A DNA stretch of 64,000 nucleotides, taken from contig RQTK01000077.1 in assembly GCA_003991915.1 (NCBI GenBank), forward strand, positions 406,858 through 470,857, read 5' to 3'. Positions 22,007-34,000 of the stretch are shown here, in pieces. The notes under the pieces were generated by a model. It saw nothing but the letters and a program-made list of their open reading frames with translations. It searched no databases and was not told where the DNA came from. A program made the position numbers and the translations under genes. How positions within the stretch are numbered: position 1 is the stretch's first letter; the number at the start of each line of letters is the position of its first letter. Source of the DNA: Elysia chlorotica (taxonomy: Eukaryota > Mollusca > Gastropoda > Plakobranchidae).

Positions 22007-22085
22007 GTTGTAGCGCCGAAGTAAAAACGTCGGCCTCCGATGCAGCAGGTCTAAAGTTCGAGCCCCGCTCTAACCTACGCGTTTT
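22007..22085 (+). mobile_element. tRNA-like SINE head
   Basis: TTGTAGCGCCGAAGTAAAAA, CGTCGGCCTCCGATGCAGCA and GGTC, AAAGTTCGAGCCCC resemble a tRNA from D-arm to T-arm (box B as AGTTCGAGCCC). The anticodon-arm region, TCGGCCTCCGATGC, is close to the TCGGCTTCCGATGC of SINE family A at 39.2 kb. No SINE body could be followed downstream. Confidence 0.5.
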
Positions 22086-22980
22086 TTTAGCTACTGATTA
22101 CGTCGCTTTCTCCAATCAAATATTACTTTTTGAGATCGTGGTTTATGGCGCAGGGGGGAGGAGAGAGGCGGGAGAGGGGCAGTCCTGCTCATCTGATTAC
22201 CTCTAAGAGATACGAATCAAAAGCCCCTTTTTATCTTCACAACGTATCCATCTACCGATCAGTACATATGCTAGTTCTCTTATTAGAATACAATTGTTTA
22301 GCGTATCAAAGATTTAACATAGATCAAACATATTTTTTAAATCATCGAAACATCATAGAAGCAACCCTTTAAAAAAACACGAAGTACTATGTCTGTGACT
22401 TGTGTGATACATGAAGGGCTTCAAATGATTTTGCAACGACTGATGGCTACTCTTCCCAATTACACAGATAATAATGTATTTTCTTTCTGGAAATAATTCC
22501 CCTCTTTCTTCTTGTTTTCTATAAATTATAACTTCCATCTGCCTACCTCGTTTCTTCGATAATTGCTGATATCTTTTCCTCAAAAATAATAACACCCCCT
22601 CCCCCTTCTTTTCTCCCAGAGTAACTCTATATCATTTACTTTTTCACAATCTGTGTCTTGAAGCCAAAATACCACATTATTAGCGCGTTAGAAAGAAAAA
22701 CGAAAAAAAAATCTGAAAATTTAGATTCCTTTACAACTCAAAATCTCCAATTTTCAACACGAATTTTGAGGTATTCCTTGGCAATCCTTGTCTGACAAGG
22801 AATGCTCATTACGTTTCTCAAAAACACGCAAAAAGCCTCTTGATTTCTTCAAATCTCTAGCTTTAATTGCCAGGATTGAAATGTTCCCTTTCATATTGCC
22901 CTTTTGCGCTTATCTAGGTTTTATCTCCTTTACACTGTCTCTCCATCTTGAGTCTGCGTGGGTGTCTTTATAATCACTCG
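22086..22980. other. No gene recognised
   Basis: AT-rich. The minus-strand frame at 22353-22595 has no recognisable domain. Confidence 0.4.
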
Positions 22981-22984
22981 CTTT

Positions 22985-23025
22985 TTCTCTTGCTTTCTCT
23001 CTCTCTCTCTTTCTCTGTCTCTCTC

Positions 23026-23056
<31 letters not shown>

Positions 23057-23094
23057 TCTATTGGTCTCTCTCACTCTCTCCCTCTCTCTCGCTA

Positions 23095-23185
<91 letters not shown>

Positions 23186-23290
23186 CGTGTCTTTCTCACT
23201 CTGCCCCCATCTTTGTGTATTGTCTGTCTGTGTCTCAGTTTGTCTGTCCATTTGTCTGTTTGTCTGTATCTCTCTTGCTACTTTTCTCAT
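22985..23290. repeat. Long imperfect (TC)n array
   Basis: TC dinucleotides predominate with interruptions (TTGGTC, ATTCC), ending in a TGTCTG-rich stretch. The long Ser/Leu and Arg/Glu frames over it are shadows of the repeat. Confidence 0.95.
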
Positions 23291-24845
23291 CCTTTCTATC
23301 TCCTTCTCACTCTCTTTTGGGATATGTCGGAAAAATAATGGATATTGGCGCAACATTCTTTTTTAAAGAATCCCTATTGTAATCAATATTGAAAAGGGCA
23401 AGTTTTGCAAATTACAGTTAATAAAGTGATAGGGAAACCGCAAAAAATGATATAAACATCGAGAGCGAAAAACCTGCCCACAAATAAATTATAATAGTAA
23501 TAGAACAAAATCTAAATCAATGAATAAGGAACGATATTTTTAGTTTCTTTGGTCGGAGAAAGCAAAATTTTCTATAGTTTGATGTATTTTTTGTCGCATT
23601 GCGTACATGATGTGCTTAACATTTACAAAGTAGAAACTTTCTCTACGTTCAGTGAAAGAAACGATTATGATTTTGATTGTAATTTTACACTCAATAGCGG
23701 CCTGTGTTCTTAGGCTATCCTTCTATTTTTAAGTTGTCCAAAAAGTAATGCACATTTCAATGGTAACCAACTTATAAATCAATTAAGTGCAAGTCACAGC
23801 TAATTCATTCTATCGACATAGATTTTTCGTTGGACCATGGGTTGTGTCTGTGCGTTGCCTTTATTCATTTTTATGTGATATGCATGCAGGTCAGATATTG
23901 GTCATTCAATTTTCTCTACCTAACAATATTTTAAGGCATTTGAGTTAAACATTACAGTTAAAAATATGTAAGTTTATAATTATAACTTACGTAGTGTAAA
24001 ATAGAGTCAACTATAATACAAAATACCTATACAAGTTGATTTTGTGGTACAGAACCAATGTATTAGAGTGACATTTCATTGAAAAAAATTGCCAAAAAAT
24101 GCACCCTCTCTATGCCACATTAATACATCAATTTATAAAATTCCTGGGCAAATATTGTTTCTCAGTATAAGTCACACTTTTTGTTGAGAATTTTACGTAA
24201 ATGGTAGGGAACTGAAGTGCTCGGCACAGTTTGTGAGATTATCTATAGTTGTTTTGTGTGTTTTTTTTCTCTCAAATTGAGCTCATATTTTTAGGAGAAC
24301 TGTTGAAGTGAATTTATTATTGAATCATGACTTTGTTGACTGTTATTTTGGGGGCCTTGTATAAAAGAGTTGAATTTAGCTGGCAAATCTATGTTTTTAT
24401 GATTACCGTAGATTTTCAAACAGGTTTTTTTCCGTTTGGGAATAAGTGCAGCCTTATTGTAAATTGGACATCTTGCGTTAGTACCCTAACAACTTAAATA
24501 TTATTCTCAGCAAAATTATCCACGTATCAATCAGGGACAGTTATTCGTATTGTTTAACATTTCAAACTTGGTCATCTCAGAATGTACGAGATAGATTTTT
24601 ACGACGATCTGTGTATGTGTGTATGATAACAAAAAGTAATTGTCATAAGAAAAATGTGTTGATGTTGTTTTTTTGTGTCTTCATACCTTCTGTCCACCCA
24701 CAATGTTTGCTCCGCACTGGGTGTATTTCCTTGTTTTCAGGCTAATAGTTTCACTGTATTTTTACAACTTAAAGTATTACGCCTTCATTTATAGTGTACT
24801 ATATTTCCTTAAAGGTCACTTTTTGTTCAGATATATTTATTAATC
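23291..24845. other. No gene recognised
   Basis: About 1.5 kb of AT-rich DNA without supported exons or repeats. Confidence 0.4.
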
Positions 24846-24847
24846 TC

Positions 24848-24875
24848 CACTTCTCTCTCCCCCTCTCTCTCTCTG

Positions 24876-24906
<31 letters not shown>

Positions 24907-24920
24907 TTCCCTCTCTCTTT
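24848..24920. repeat. (TC)n tract
   Basis: CTCTCTCC and (TC)n runs with a few CTTT interruptions. Confidence 0.9.
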
Positions 24921-25885
24921 TTTTTTCTTTATCTTAGTCAGTTTAAATATGTGATGCAACCAGGATGAATCAAGCATAAGTCGCTAACATAGGTTTTGAG
25001 TTAGAGCCTTCTAAACAGTTGACAATACTATTCATTTACTTTCTTCATTTTCAAATTAAGTTGAATATCGTTGATTCCAGAAATTACAGAAATTATGTTT
25101 CAACCTTTCAGAGTTCAATTGATGCTGTTTAACACACTATGAATACCTCTAAAAGTCAGATTTCCAGCTTGTACCTGATTCACCCCGGTTGCCTCACATA
25201 TAATACTTCTCTACATATCTTCCAGCCCCCCTTTTCTACTTTCTTTCTCTCTACCTTTCTTGCAACATTTGCATATTTCTTTAAATTAACCTCTTACTCT
25301 CTTTGCGCCTTGTCGTCGCGACTGGTTAGAAACAATCTTGTTAAAGGGAATCTTGATGGACATACCTCACTTAGCCAAATTGAGTTTTCAAGCTTGATCA
25401 TGGAAATGAAAGGAAACCAGACTCTGTTATTGCAAGCAGCGATTCCTATTCTTCTCGGCCTCTAGGCATAATGAAGTACGTCTCTTCTTTATCTGTTGTT
25501 TGGACCTCGGTAACAGAAAGTCCGTATGTTTTGAAATACTCGACTGCTCTGAGTTTAAAATGTTGGTTTTTTTTCTTTTTTTTTATTTTCTTAAAGGGTT
25601 AACAGCCCTCTAAAGCCTGTACATTTTGCTGATACTGCATTGCACCCGATCTAAATGAATTTATATATTAACGAAATAAAACGGCAGCACAATTTTTTAG
25701 CTAATGGTAAGAAGGTTGTTATTCGTCTTGAATTGTTTAGAGACACTGTTTCATTGATTTCTGAAAATAGTCTTGCATTTAACGTTACTTTTTCTTAAGT
25801 ATTATTTTTACTCTGTTACTAACATCGCAGACTGAATAAGCTACTTTTTAAATGCAATGAGAGAGGAAATAAGAATAAAAAAAAA
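24921..25885. other. No gene recognised
   Basis: A 108-codon plus-strand frame (25139-25465) has no recognisable domain. The phrase CTTGTACCTGATTCACCCCG at about 25169 resembles CTTGTACCTGGAATAACCTG at 12210, ahead of the palindrome element, so it may belong to the same repeat family. Confidence 0.35.
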
Positions 25886-25887
25886 CT

Positions 25888-26570
<683 letters not shown>

Positions 26571-26582
26571 TGTATCTCTATC

Positions 26583-26786
<204 letters not shown>

Positions 26787-26840
26787 GTCGAACAAAAAAC
26801 CGGGAAAAAATAGAACAGAATAATCAGATTATAAAGAGCA

Positions 26841-27543
26841 NNNNNNNNNNNNNNNNNNNNNNNNNNNNNNNNNNNNNNNNNNNNNNNNNNNNNNNNNNNN
26901 NNNNNNNNNNNNNNNNNNNNNNNNNNNNNNNNNNNNNNNNNNNNNNNNNNNNNNNNNNNNNNNNNNNNNNNNNNNNNNNNNNNNNNNNNNNNNNNNNNNN
27001 NNNNNNNNNNNNNNNNNNNNNNNNNNNNNNNNNNNNNNNNNNNNNNNNNNNNNNNNNNNNNNNNNNNNNNNNNNNNNNNNNNNNNNNNNNNNNNNNNNNN
27101 NNNNNNNNNNNNNNNNNNNNNNNNNNNNNNNNNNNNNNNNNNNNNNNNNNNNNNNNNNNNNNNNNNNNNNNNNNNNNNNNNNNNNNNNNNNNNNNNNNNN
27201 NNNNNNNNNNNNNNNNNNNNNNNNNNNNNNNNNNNNNNNNNNNNNNNNNNNNNNNNNNNNNNNNNNNNNNNNNNNNNNNNNNNNNNNNNNNNNNNNNNNN
27301 NNNNNNNNNNNNNNNNNNNNNNNNNNNNNNNNNNNNNNNNNNNNNNNNNNNNNNNNNNNNNNNNNNNNNNNNNNNNNNNNNNNNNNNNNNNNNNNNNNNN
27401 NNNNNNNNNNNNNNNNNNNNNNNNNNNNNNNNNNNNNNNNNNNNNNNNNNNNNNNNNNNNNNNNNNNNNNNNNNNNNNNNNNNNNNNNNNNNNNNNNNNN
27501 NNNNNNNNNNNNNNNNNNNNNNNNNNNNNNNNNNNNNNNNNNN
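26841..27543. other. Assembly gap of 703 N
   Basis: The left flank (GAAAAAATAGAACAGAATAA, then TATAAAGAGCA) and right flank (GAAAAAAAATAGAACAGAAG, then TATAAAGAGCAC) are near-copies, each preceded by (ATG)n. The gap therefore probably hides one or more further copies of an (ATG)n-plus-50-bp tandem unit. Confidence 0.95.
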
Positions 27544-27661
27544 TGATGATGATGATGATGATGATGATAATGATAATGATGAAAGTGCGGAAAAAAAATA
27601 GAACAGAAGAATCATATGATATATAAAGAGCACTTTGTGTTTGAACTTTTCTTTTCTTCAT

Positions 27662-27667
27662 TTTATT
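27662..27667 (-). terminator. Candidate poly(A) signal AATAAA downstream of the lectin 1 array
   Basis: The plus strand TTTATT reads AATAAA on the minus strand. I saw no AATAAA between the lectin 1 stop and this point, so a transcript ending here would carry the whole minisatellite. This is weak evidence in AT-rich DNA. Confidence 0.25.
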
Positions 27668-28392
27668 TTCCGTGCTTCTTTAACATTTTGTTTGACAATG
27701 GAGAAAATCCGCCAACACCCGTCCATCATGGTCGGGAAACATGTTTGGCATTCGCAGCATGCTTTTACAAGTGAGTGTCTTGTCCAATGATAAGCAGTTA
27801 AGCAACCAATTTAAACGCAACAAATGTAATTTAATTATCGGATCTCTCGTTGCTTTCAGACCTACTATTGGTCATTGAGAAACTAATTGTTTTCGTCATC
27901 TTTGGTGTCATTCACTAAGGTTTAGTGACAACGTACTGATTGGCAACTGAAACACTGTCTAATGGCTCACTGATTTAAGCTATACTAACAACTGAAGAAT
28001 TAACAAATGAATCACTGAGAAAGGGCTTACTGACTAAGGCTCACTGACTAAAGGCTCACTAAAACTGATTGATTAAAAAAGAAATACTGGTTAACGGATC
28101 AATGGCTACAGGTTCAATTACAACTGACAAACACAGTGACTGGAACAGTATCGAATGGCTCAACAATTAATGACTCACTGACTTAGGGCTCACTGACTTA
28201 AGGCTCATTCACTTAGGTCTTACTGACTGAAGGTTGGTTGACAAATAAAACGCTGTCTAAAAGTTCACTGAATAATGGCTCACTGGCTAAGGGCCCACTA
28301 ACAACTGACTGTCTGACAATTAAAACTTTTTCTAATGTGTCACTTCCCAAGGGATCACTAACAACTGACAAACTTAGAGTTGAAACACTTAC

Positions 28393-29274
28393 TTAGGGTT
28401 CACTGAAAAATGGTTCACTGACTAGGTGCTCACTGAAAAATGGTTCACTGACTAGGTGCTCACTGACTAGGGGCTCACTGACTACGGGCTCACTGAATAA
28501 TGGCTCACTGACTACGGGCTCACTGACTAGGGGCTCACTAACTAGGGACTCACTGACTACGGGCTCACTGAATAATGGCTCACTGACTTGGGGTTCACTG
28601 ACTAGGGGCTCACTAAATAATGGCTCACTGAATAATGGTTCACTGACAACGGGCTCACTGAATAATGGTTCACTGACTAGGGGTTCACTGACTAGGGGCT
28701 CACTGACTAGGGACTCACTGACTACGGGCTCACTGACTAGGGGCTCACTGACTACGGGCTCACTGAATAATGGTTCACTGACTACGGGCTCACTGACTGC
28801 GGGTTCACTGACTGCGGGCTCACGGACTTGAGGTTCACTGACTACGGGCTCACTGACTAGGGGCTCACTGACTACGGGCTCACTGACTAGGGGCTCAATG
28901 ACTAGGGGCTCACTGACTACGGGCTCACTGAATAAAGGTTCATTGACTTGGGGCTCACTGAGTAATGGTTCACTGACTACGGGCTCGCTGACAAGGGAAT
29001 CACTAACTAATGGCTCACTGACTAGGGGCTCACTGGCTATGGGCTCAATGACTATGGGCTCACTGACTACGGGTTCACTGACTAGGGGCTCACTGACTAG
29101 GGGCACACTGACTATGGGCTCAATGACTACGGGCTCACTGACTAGGGGCTGACTGACTACGGGCTCACTGACTTGGGGCTGACTGACTACGGGTTCACTG
29201 ACTAGGGGCTCACTGACTAGGGGCTCACTGACTATGGGCTCAATGACTACGGGCTCACTCATTTTGGGGCTCAC
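28393..29274 (-). other. Long pentapeptide-repeat open frame in the distal array
   Basis: A stop-free stretch of 293 codons reads (V/L)VSEP, LFSEP, QVSEP and VVIEP pentads and ends at TAA (28393-28395), where the array becomes degenerate. It has no ATG of its own at the start; the first codon is GTG inside a 16-bp unit. It is out of frame with the lectin 1 exon in the assembly. It could be translated only if the frame-breaking units are assembly errors or are bypassed. Confidence 0.4.
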
Positions 29275-29727
29275 TGACTACGCGCTCACTGACTACGGGC
29301 TCATTGACTACGGGCTCACTGAATAGGGGCTCACTGACTAGGGGCTCACTGACTAGAGGATCACTGACAAGGGGTTCACTGACTTGGGGCTTACTGAATA
29401 ATGGTTCACTGACTTGGGGCTTACTGAATAATGGCTCACTGACTAAGGGCTCACTGACTAGGGGCTCACTGACTAGGGGCTCACTGACTAGGGGCTCACT
29501 GACTAGAGGATCACTGACAAGGGGTTCACTGACTTGAAGCTCACTGAATAATGGTTCACTGACTTGGGGCTCACTGAATATTGGGTCATTGACTAGGGGC
29601 TCACTAACTAGGGGATCACTGACTAAGGGCTCACTAAATAATGGTTCACTGACTACGGGCTCACTGAATAATGGTTCACTGACTACGGGCTCACTGACTA
29701 GGGGCTCACTGACTAGAGGTTCATTAA

Positions 29728-30120
29728 CTAGGGTTCACTAACTAGGGGTTCACTGACTACGGGCTCACTGACTACGGGCTCACTGACTACGGGCTCACTG
29801 ACTACGGGATCACTGACTACGGGATCACTGACTACGGGCTCAATGACTACGGGCTCACTGACTCCGGGATCACTGACTACGGGCTCACTGACTACGGGAT
29901 CACTGACTACGGGCTCACTGACTACGGGATCACTGACTACGGGCTCAATGACTACGGGATCACTGACTACGGGATCACTGACTACGGGATCACTGACTAC
30001 GGGATCACTGACTACGGGATCACTGACTACGGGATCACTGACTACGGGATCACTGACTACGGGATCACTGACTACGGGATCACTGACTACGGGATCACTG
30101 ACTACGGGATCAGGGCTCAC
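29728..30120 (-). other. VVSDP-repeat open frame in the middle of the array
   Basis: A stop-free 130-codon stretch dominated by VVSDP. It ends at a TAG created by a 14-bp unit (three Gs where most units have four). It shares its frame with the distal frame 28393-29274 but not with the lectin 1 exon. Confidence 0.4.
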
Positions 30121-30467
30121 TGACTACGGGCTCACTGACTAGGGGCTCACTGACTAGGGGCTCACTGACTAGGGGCTCACTGACTAGGGGCTCACTGACT
30201 AGGGGCTCACTGACTAGGGGCTCACTGACTAGGGGTTCACTGACTACGGGTTCACTGACTAAGGGTTCACTGACTAAGGGTTCGCTAACTTGGGATTCAC
30301 TGAATAATGGTTCACTGACTAGAGGCTCACTGAATAATGGTTCAATGACTACGGGCTCACTGACTATGGGCTCACTGACTTGGGGCTCACTGACTAGGGG
30401 CTCACTGACTAGGGGCTCACTGACTACGGGTTCACTGACTAGGGGCTCACTGACTAGGGCTCACTGA

Positions 30468-31046
30468 CTAGGGCTCACTGACTAGGGGCTCACTGACTAG
30501 ATCACTGACTACGGGCTCACTGACTAGGGGCTCACTGACTAGGGGCTCACTGACTAGGGGCTCACTGGCTATGGGTTCAATGACTACGGGCTCACTGGCT
30601 ATGGGCTCAATGACTACGGGCTCGCTGATTTGGGGCTCACTGATTTGGGGCTCACTGACTACGGGCTCACTGACTAAAGGTCCACTGACAGCTGAAACAC
30701 TGTCTATCTTCATTTCGCATACAACGTAGTAGGGATCCGTGCATACTCCGTCGTTCAGACCCGAATATTTAATCCAAATCATACCACAGTCATCTGTATA
30801 ATCTGCTGATCCTCCATCGTTCGGCTGTCCTTTCTGGAACAAGTCTGTCTGCTGGGCACTGGTCATGGCGGATCCGTCCTCTTCCCATATATACACGCCT
30901 TCTGTAGCTGCATCTGAGAAACCGACCCACACATAGGGATAATCGTTCGTTAGAAAGCTATGTAATATATTCAGTTTCTCTCTTGTCTTGACTGACGGAA
31001 GGTAGCCTTGGTTTTGGTTGCAAGTGGTGACGGCGTCGTTATAACT
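30468..31046 (-). CDS. Lectin 1 exon 3 (CTLD plus repeat tail)
   Basis: The acceptor CCATTTTTCAG precedes 31046. The exon encodes the CTLD from helix 1 (SYNDAVTTC) to the last strand (VVCEMKI), then DSVSAVSGP, which already has pentad spacing, then LVSEP-type pentads. One pentad is shortened (VVSD followed directly by LVSEP). The terminal TAG arises in a 14-bp unit at 30468-30481, where GAGCCCCTAG has become GAGCCCTAG. Confidence 0.85.
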   Translation of the reverse strand, partial: SYNDAVTTCNQNQGYLPSVKTREKLNILHSFLTNDYPYVWVGFSDAATEGVYIWEEDGSAMTSAQQTDLFQKGQPNDGGSADYTDDCGMIWIKYSGLNDGVCTDPYYVVCEMKIDSVSAVSGPLVSEPVVSEPQISEPQISEPVVIEPIASEPVVIEPIASEPLVSEPLVSEPLVSEPVVSDLVSEPLVSEP

Positions 31047-34000
31047 CTGAAAAATGGGTGGATAATAGAGGCTTTGTTATACTATAAAGTCCGAGTTTTC
31101 TAAACTATCGCGTGTCTCTATGTTATGCGAACCAATATTTTCTAGGTTTTACTATCAAAACTATGTTTTTTTTTATAAAGTATTGGTTTTTATTAAAGCA
31201 GCCACAAAGATGCAATCTTCTTTAAAACTTCACCACTATGTTTCCAAATATGAATATACATCATGTATATACATACTTATCCACAATATATATATTCTGA
31301 GTGTCTAGTCTCTTTATTTCTAGGAAATTTATGCTCCGTAATTTCTACGAAATCCATGCTCCGTATTGTGTTGACAACGACAGATTTTACGTTCTAAAAT
31401 ACATCGTATCCGGTTGAACAAATTTTCATTTAACGAAAGTAGCTATGGTTTTCTATACCTTTGCCGAAGGTACGAACATTAAACAGGCTGTGGTGTTTCC
31501 TGTTGTATAAATCTTGTACCCTCTTCCAATGTCACAGCCCGCGTACAAATCTCCATATCCCAGCCTGAAGTCGCCCTCCAGCGACCTGACGTTCTGCGCA
31601 TGTCTACAGAGTCCCGTCATGCCACTGTACAGGAAGCTGTTACAGCCAGGGGATGTGGCCTTGCGGCAAGAGACAGCGCACTGGATCGCAGACATATGAC
31701 CCTCAGAGTGGGACCCGTCCTCTTGTATGGTGGAGGGAGAGGTGTGTGGGCCGTGGAAAATGTTCCTGAAGAACTTCATCGCCTTGCTGGTGTCCACTGC
31801 ACCATCAATTGGACCTAGCAAATCTGCGGAATATCACAATTTAGAGAGAGACCTTTTTGTAAGAGATAAAAGATGTGAGAGAGAGAGAGAGAACGTATTG
31901 TAAGACTAAAAGATGCCATATTTATAAATAAAATGTTGTATCATTGTTAAATATTTCAACATTTGGAAATACCGTGGCTGAATATTTTGGAATAGTTTAA
32001 AAGAAAACTTTAGTCATACATTTTTCTTTCTGAACATGTATGTTATTGATTCCATATTTGTTCCCCTCACTGCGGAACAATTTGCTTGAGCATATACATT
32101 GAATAATGAATATAAAAGGTATACCTAATAGCATTGGCGAGTTGTTGAAGTATAAAAAGAAAATGGTAGTAATTGTAGGCAATCAAGATAACAGAAACGT
32201 CACTGCATGGGGTACACACTGAGCGAAAAGGTGAGGACTAAAACATAATCCCCTTAAAGTCACAACATCTTTAATCCCTTTCGTTTGTTTGTTTGTTGTT
32301 TTGTTTTTCGTTGTTGTTTTTTTATTGTTTTTTTTTGTTTGTTTTTGTTTTGTGTGTGTGTGTGGGGGGGGGGGGGGGGGGGTTGCTATGCAGTTATATG
32401 ACTTTGCCTGGAGAGTATTTAACAAAATAAAATATATAAAATTGTCTAACTTGTGAAGATATAAATGTGTGTGTGTGTGTATGTATATATAGCCAAGGTC
32501 TCCCACTGTTTTTTTGTCAATGGCCCAGGAGCGAACAATAGAGCCCAATACCTCTGATTTTAAAGGCATACGCTCTACCTACAATGCAGCCTCTTGCGAA
32601 TAGTTTTTTATTTCAATAGCCTGCTGCTTTTTTACGATATGCAAAAGAGATATACCATAAACATCGATATAGAAAAATGTGTTGCTGCGTGCTCGATGTT
32701 GCCCCTGATTAAGAACAGTATTAATCAACATCAATCGGTTGATCACTGGTCAATCAAATTGCAACATAAAGTTTAAAAAAGATATACATGTACATTTGCG
32801 CTACTCAAAGAAATAAGGAAACACCGTTGCTAACTGTCTTCGGACATCATGGGCACAACATAGCCGTTACCGTGCTGACGTGCCGTAAAACAAACTCACT
32901 CACTCACTGAGGTCCAACCATAAGTGACCAAATAGTTGGCATTAATTTTATTTTCATTTTTAGAGAACTTGATAATTGTTGCAGACTAAAACAGCTTATT
33001 GCATTTATATTTAGGATGATTTTCATACCCACACAATAACCATAATTATAACTTTTTTTTCATATTCTCTGTATGCTCTATTGAGAATATTACACTTGAA
33101 TTGTGGTTATTGTGTGGATATGAAAATATATTGATAGTTAGAATGCCGATATGAAAACTTAAAAATAGTTCTAATCTGTACAAGTTTAATGGCATAAATT
33201 TTTGAAAATCGATTCATATGTTATACATATGCGGGTATAAAATTGATTATGGTCAGAAATCGGACATAAAATCTTAATGATATTTTTAACCCGTATATGA
33301 AAACGTAATTATAGTTCTTGTATGGATATAAAATATACTTTCAGTTATGATATCGATATAAACATATCATAAAATCGTTATCCGTAATATGGGTTTGAAA
33401 ACCTTATGATACATAATAATTATGTGGATGTGAAAGAATAATGGTAGTGATAGTAAGGGAAAAAGGCGTTCTGAAAACTTTGTTTAGATTAGTGTATTGG
33501 TTTAAACGTGTAACTTTACGTCTGGTACGGATATGAAAATGTGGTGTTCGTTATGATGTGGATATGAGTATTTACTTTTAATTTTTGAAGATGTATTGCT
33601 TGGTTTTTTTTTTTTCATGTAACCGGTTGGAGTAAAACAGTTTTACATGTGAGCAGAAATCCTAATTAAAAAATTTCGTTGATATCAGCGCAATCAGAAA
33701 AATATAACAGCTTTTAAAAAGGACACAGAAGAAGCGCATGTGTGTGCGATGTTTAATATGTAGCTTTTAACGTAGAAATAGTTGGTCTCTATTGTAATTT
33801 TCAAAATAAAAAAAGTATTTTTTAGTTAATTCTGCAGCCTAATTCAAATGTTTCTGTACTTTACAGAAAACTTTATCTGCAAATATATCTTTATATAATA
33901 ATAACGGCAGAAATCAGGAGTGAGAATTTAGTGATAGCTTGAGTAGAAAAACAAAATCAGTTGCTCATTTCAATTTTTGTAAGGTAAAATTATGGATTTG

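Larger units (their letters stand above)
27930..30700 (-). repeat. 15-bp minisatellite (pentapeptide-coding) continuous with lectin gene 1
   Basis: About 150 units of CTCACTGACTACGGG and variants (CTAGGGG, AATAATG, CTTGGGG, CTATGGG). On the minus strand each unit reads [V/L/F/Q]-[V/F/I]-S-[E/D]-P and contains no stop in that frame. The array starts inside the last lectin 1 exon (near 30,690). A clean core spans 28.4-30.69 kb and a degenerate fringe runs from 28.39 down to about 27.93 kb. Frame-breaking units are two 14-bp units at 30.45-30.48 kb, a 7-bp stub near 30.11 kb, a 14-bp unit near 29.73 kb and a 16-bp unit near 29.26 kb. The block 29.76-30.11 kb is homogenised to GGGATCACTGACTAC (VVSDP). 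Confidence 0.95.

Noticed and set aside
22007..22085. Functional tRNA genes at 11.6, 22.0, 32.5, 46.3 and 50.9 kb
   Set aside because: Each has box A-like or box B-like words but no full set of paired arms, and some share sequence with SINE heads. They were called SINE heads or remnants.
27930..30700. CRISPR-like repeat array
   Set aside because: The units are 15 bp, contiguous and without spacers, and the window is an intron-containing animal genome.
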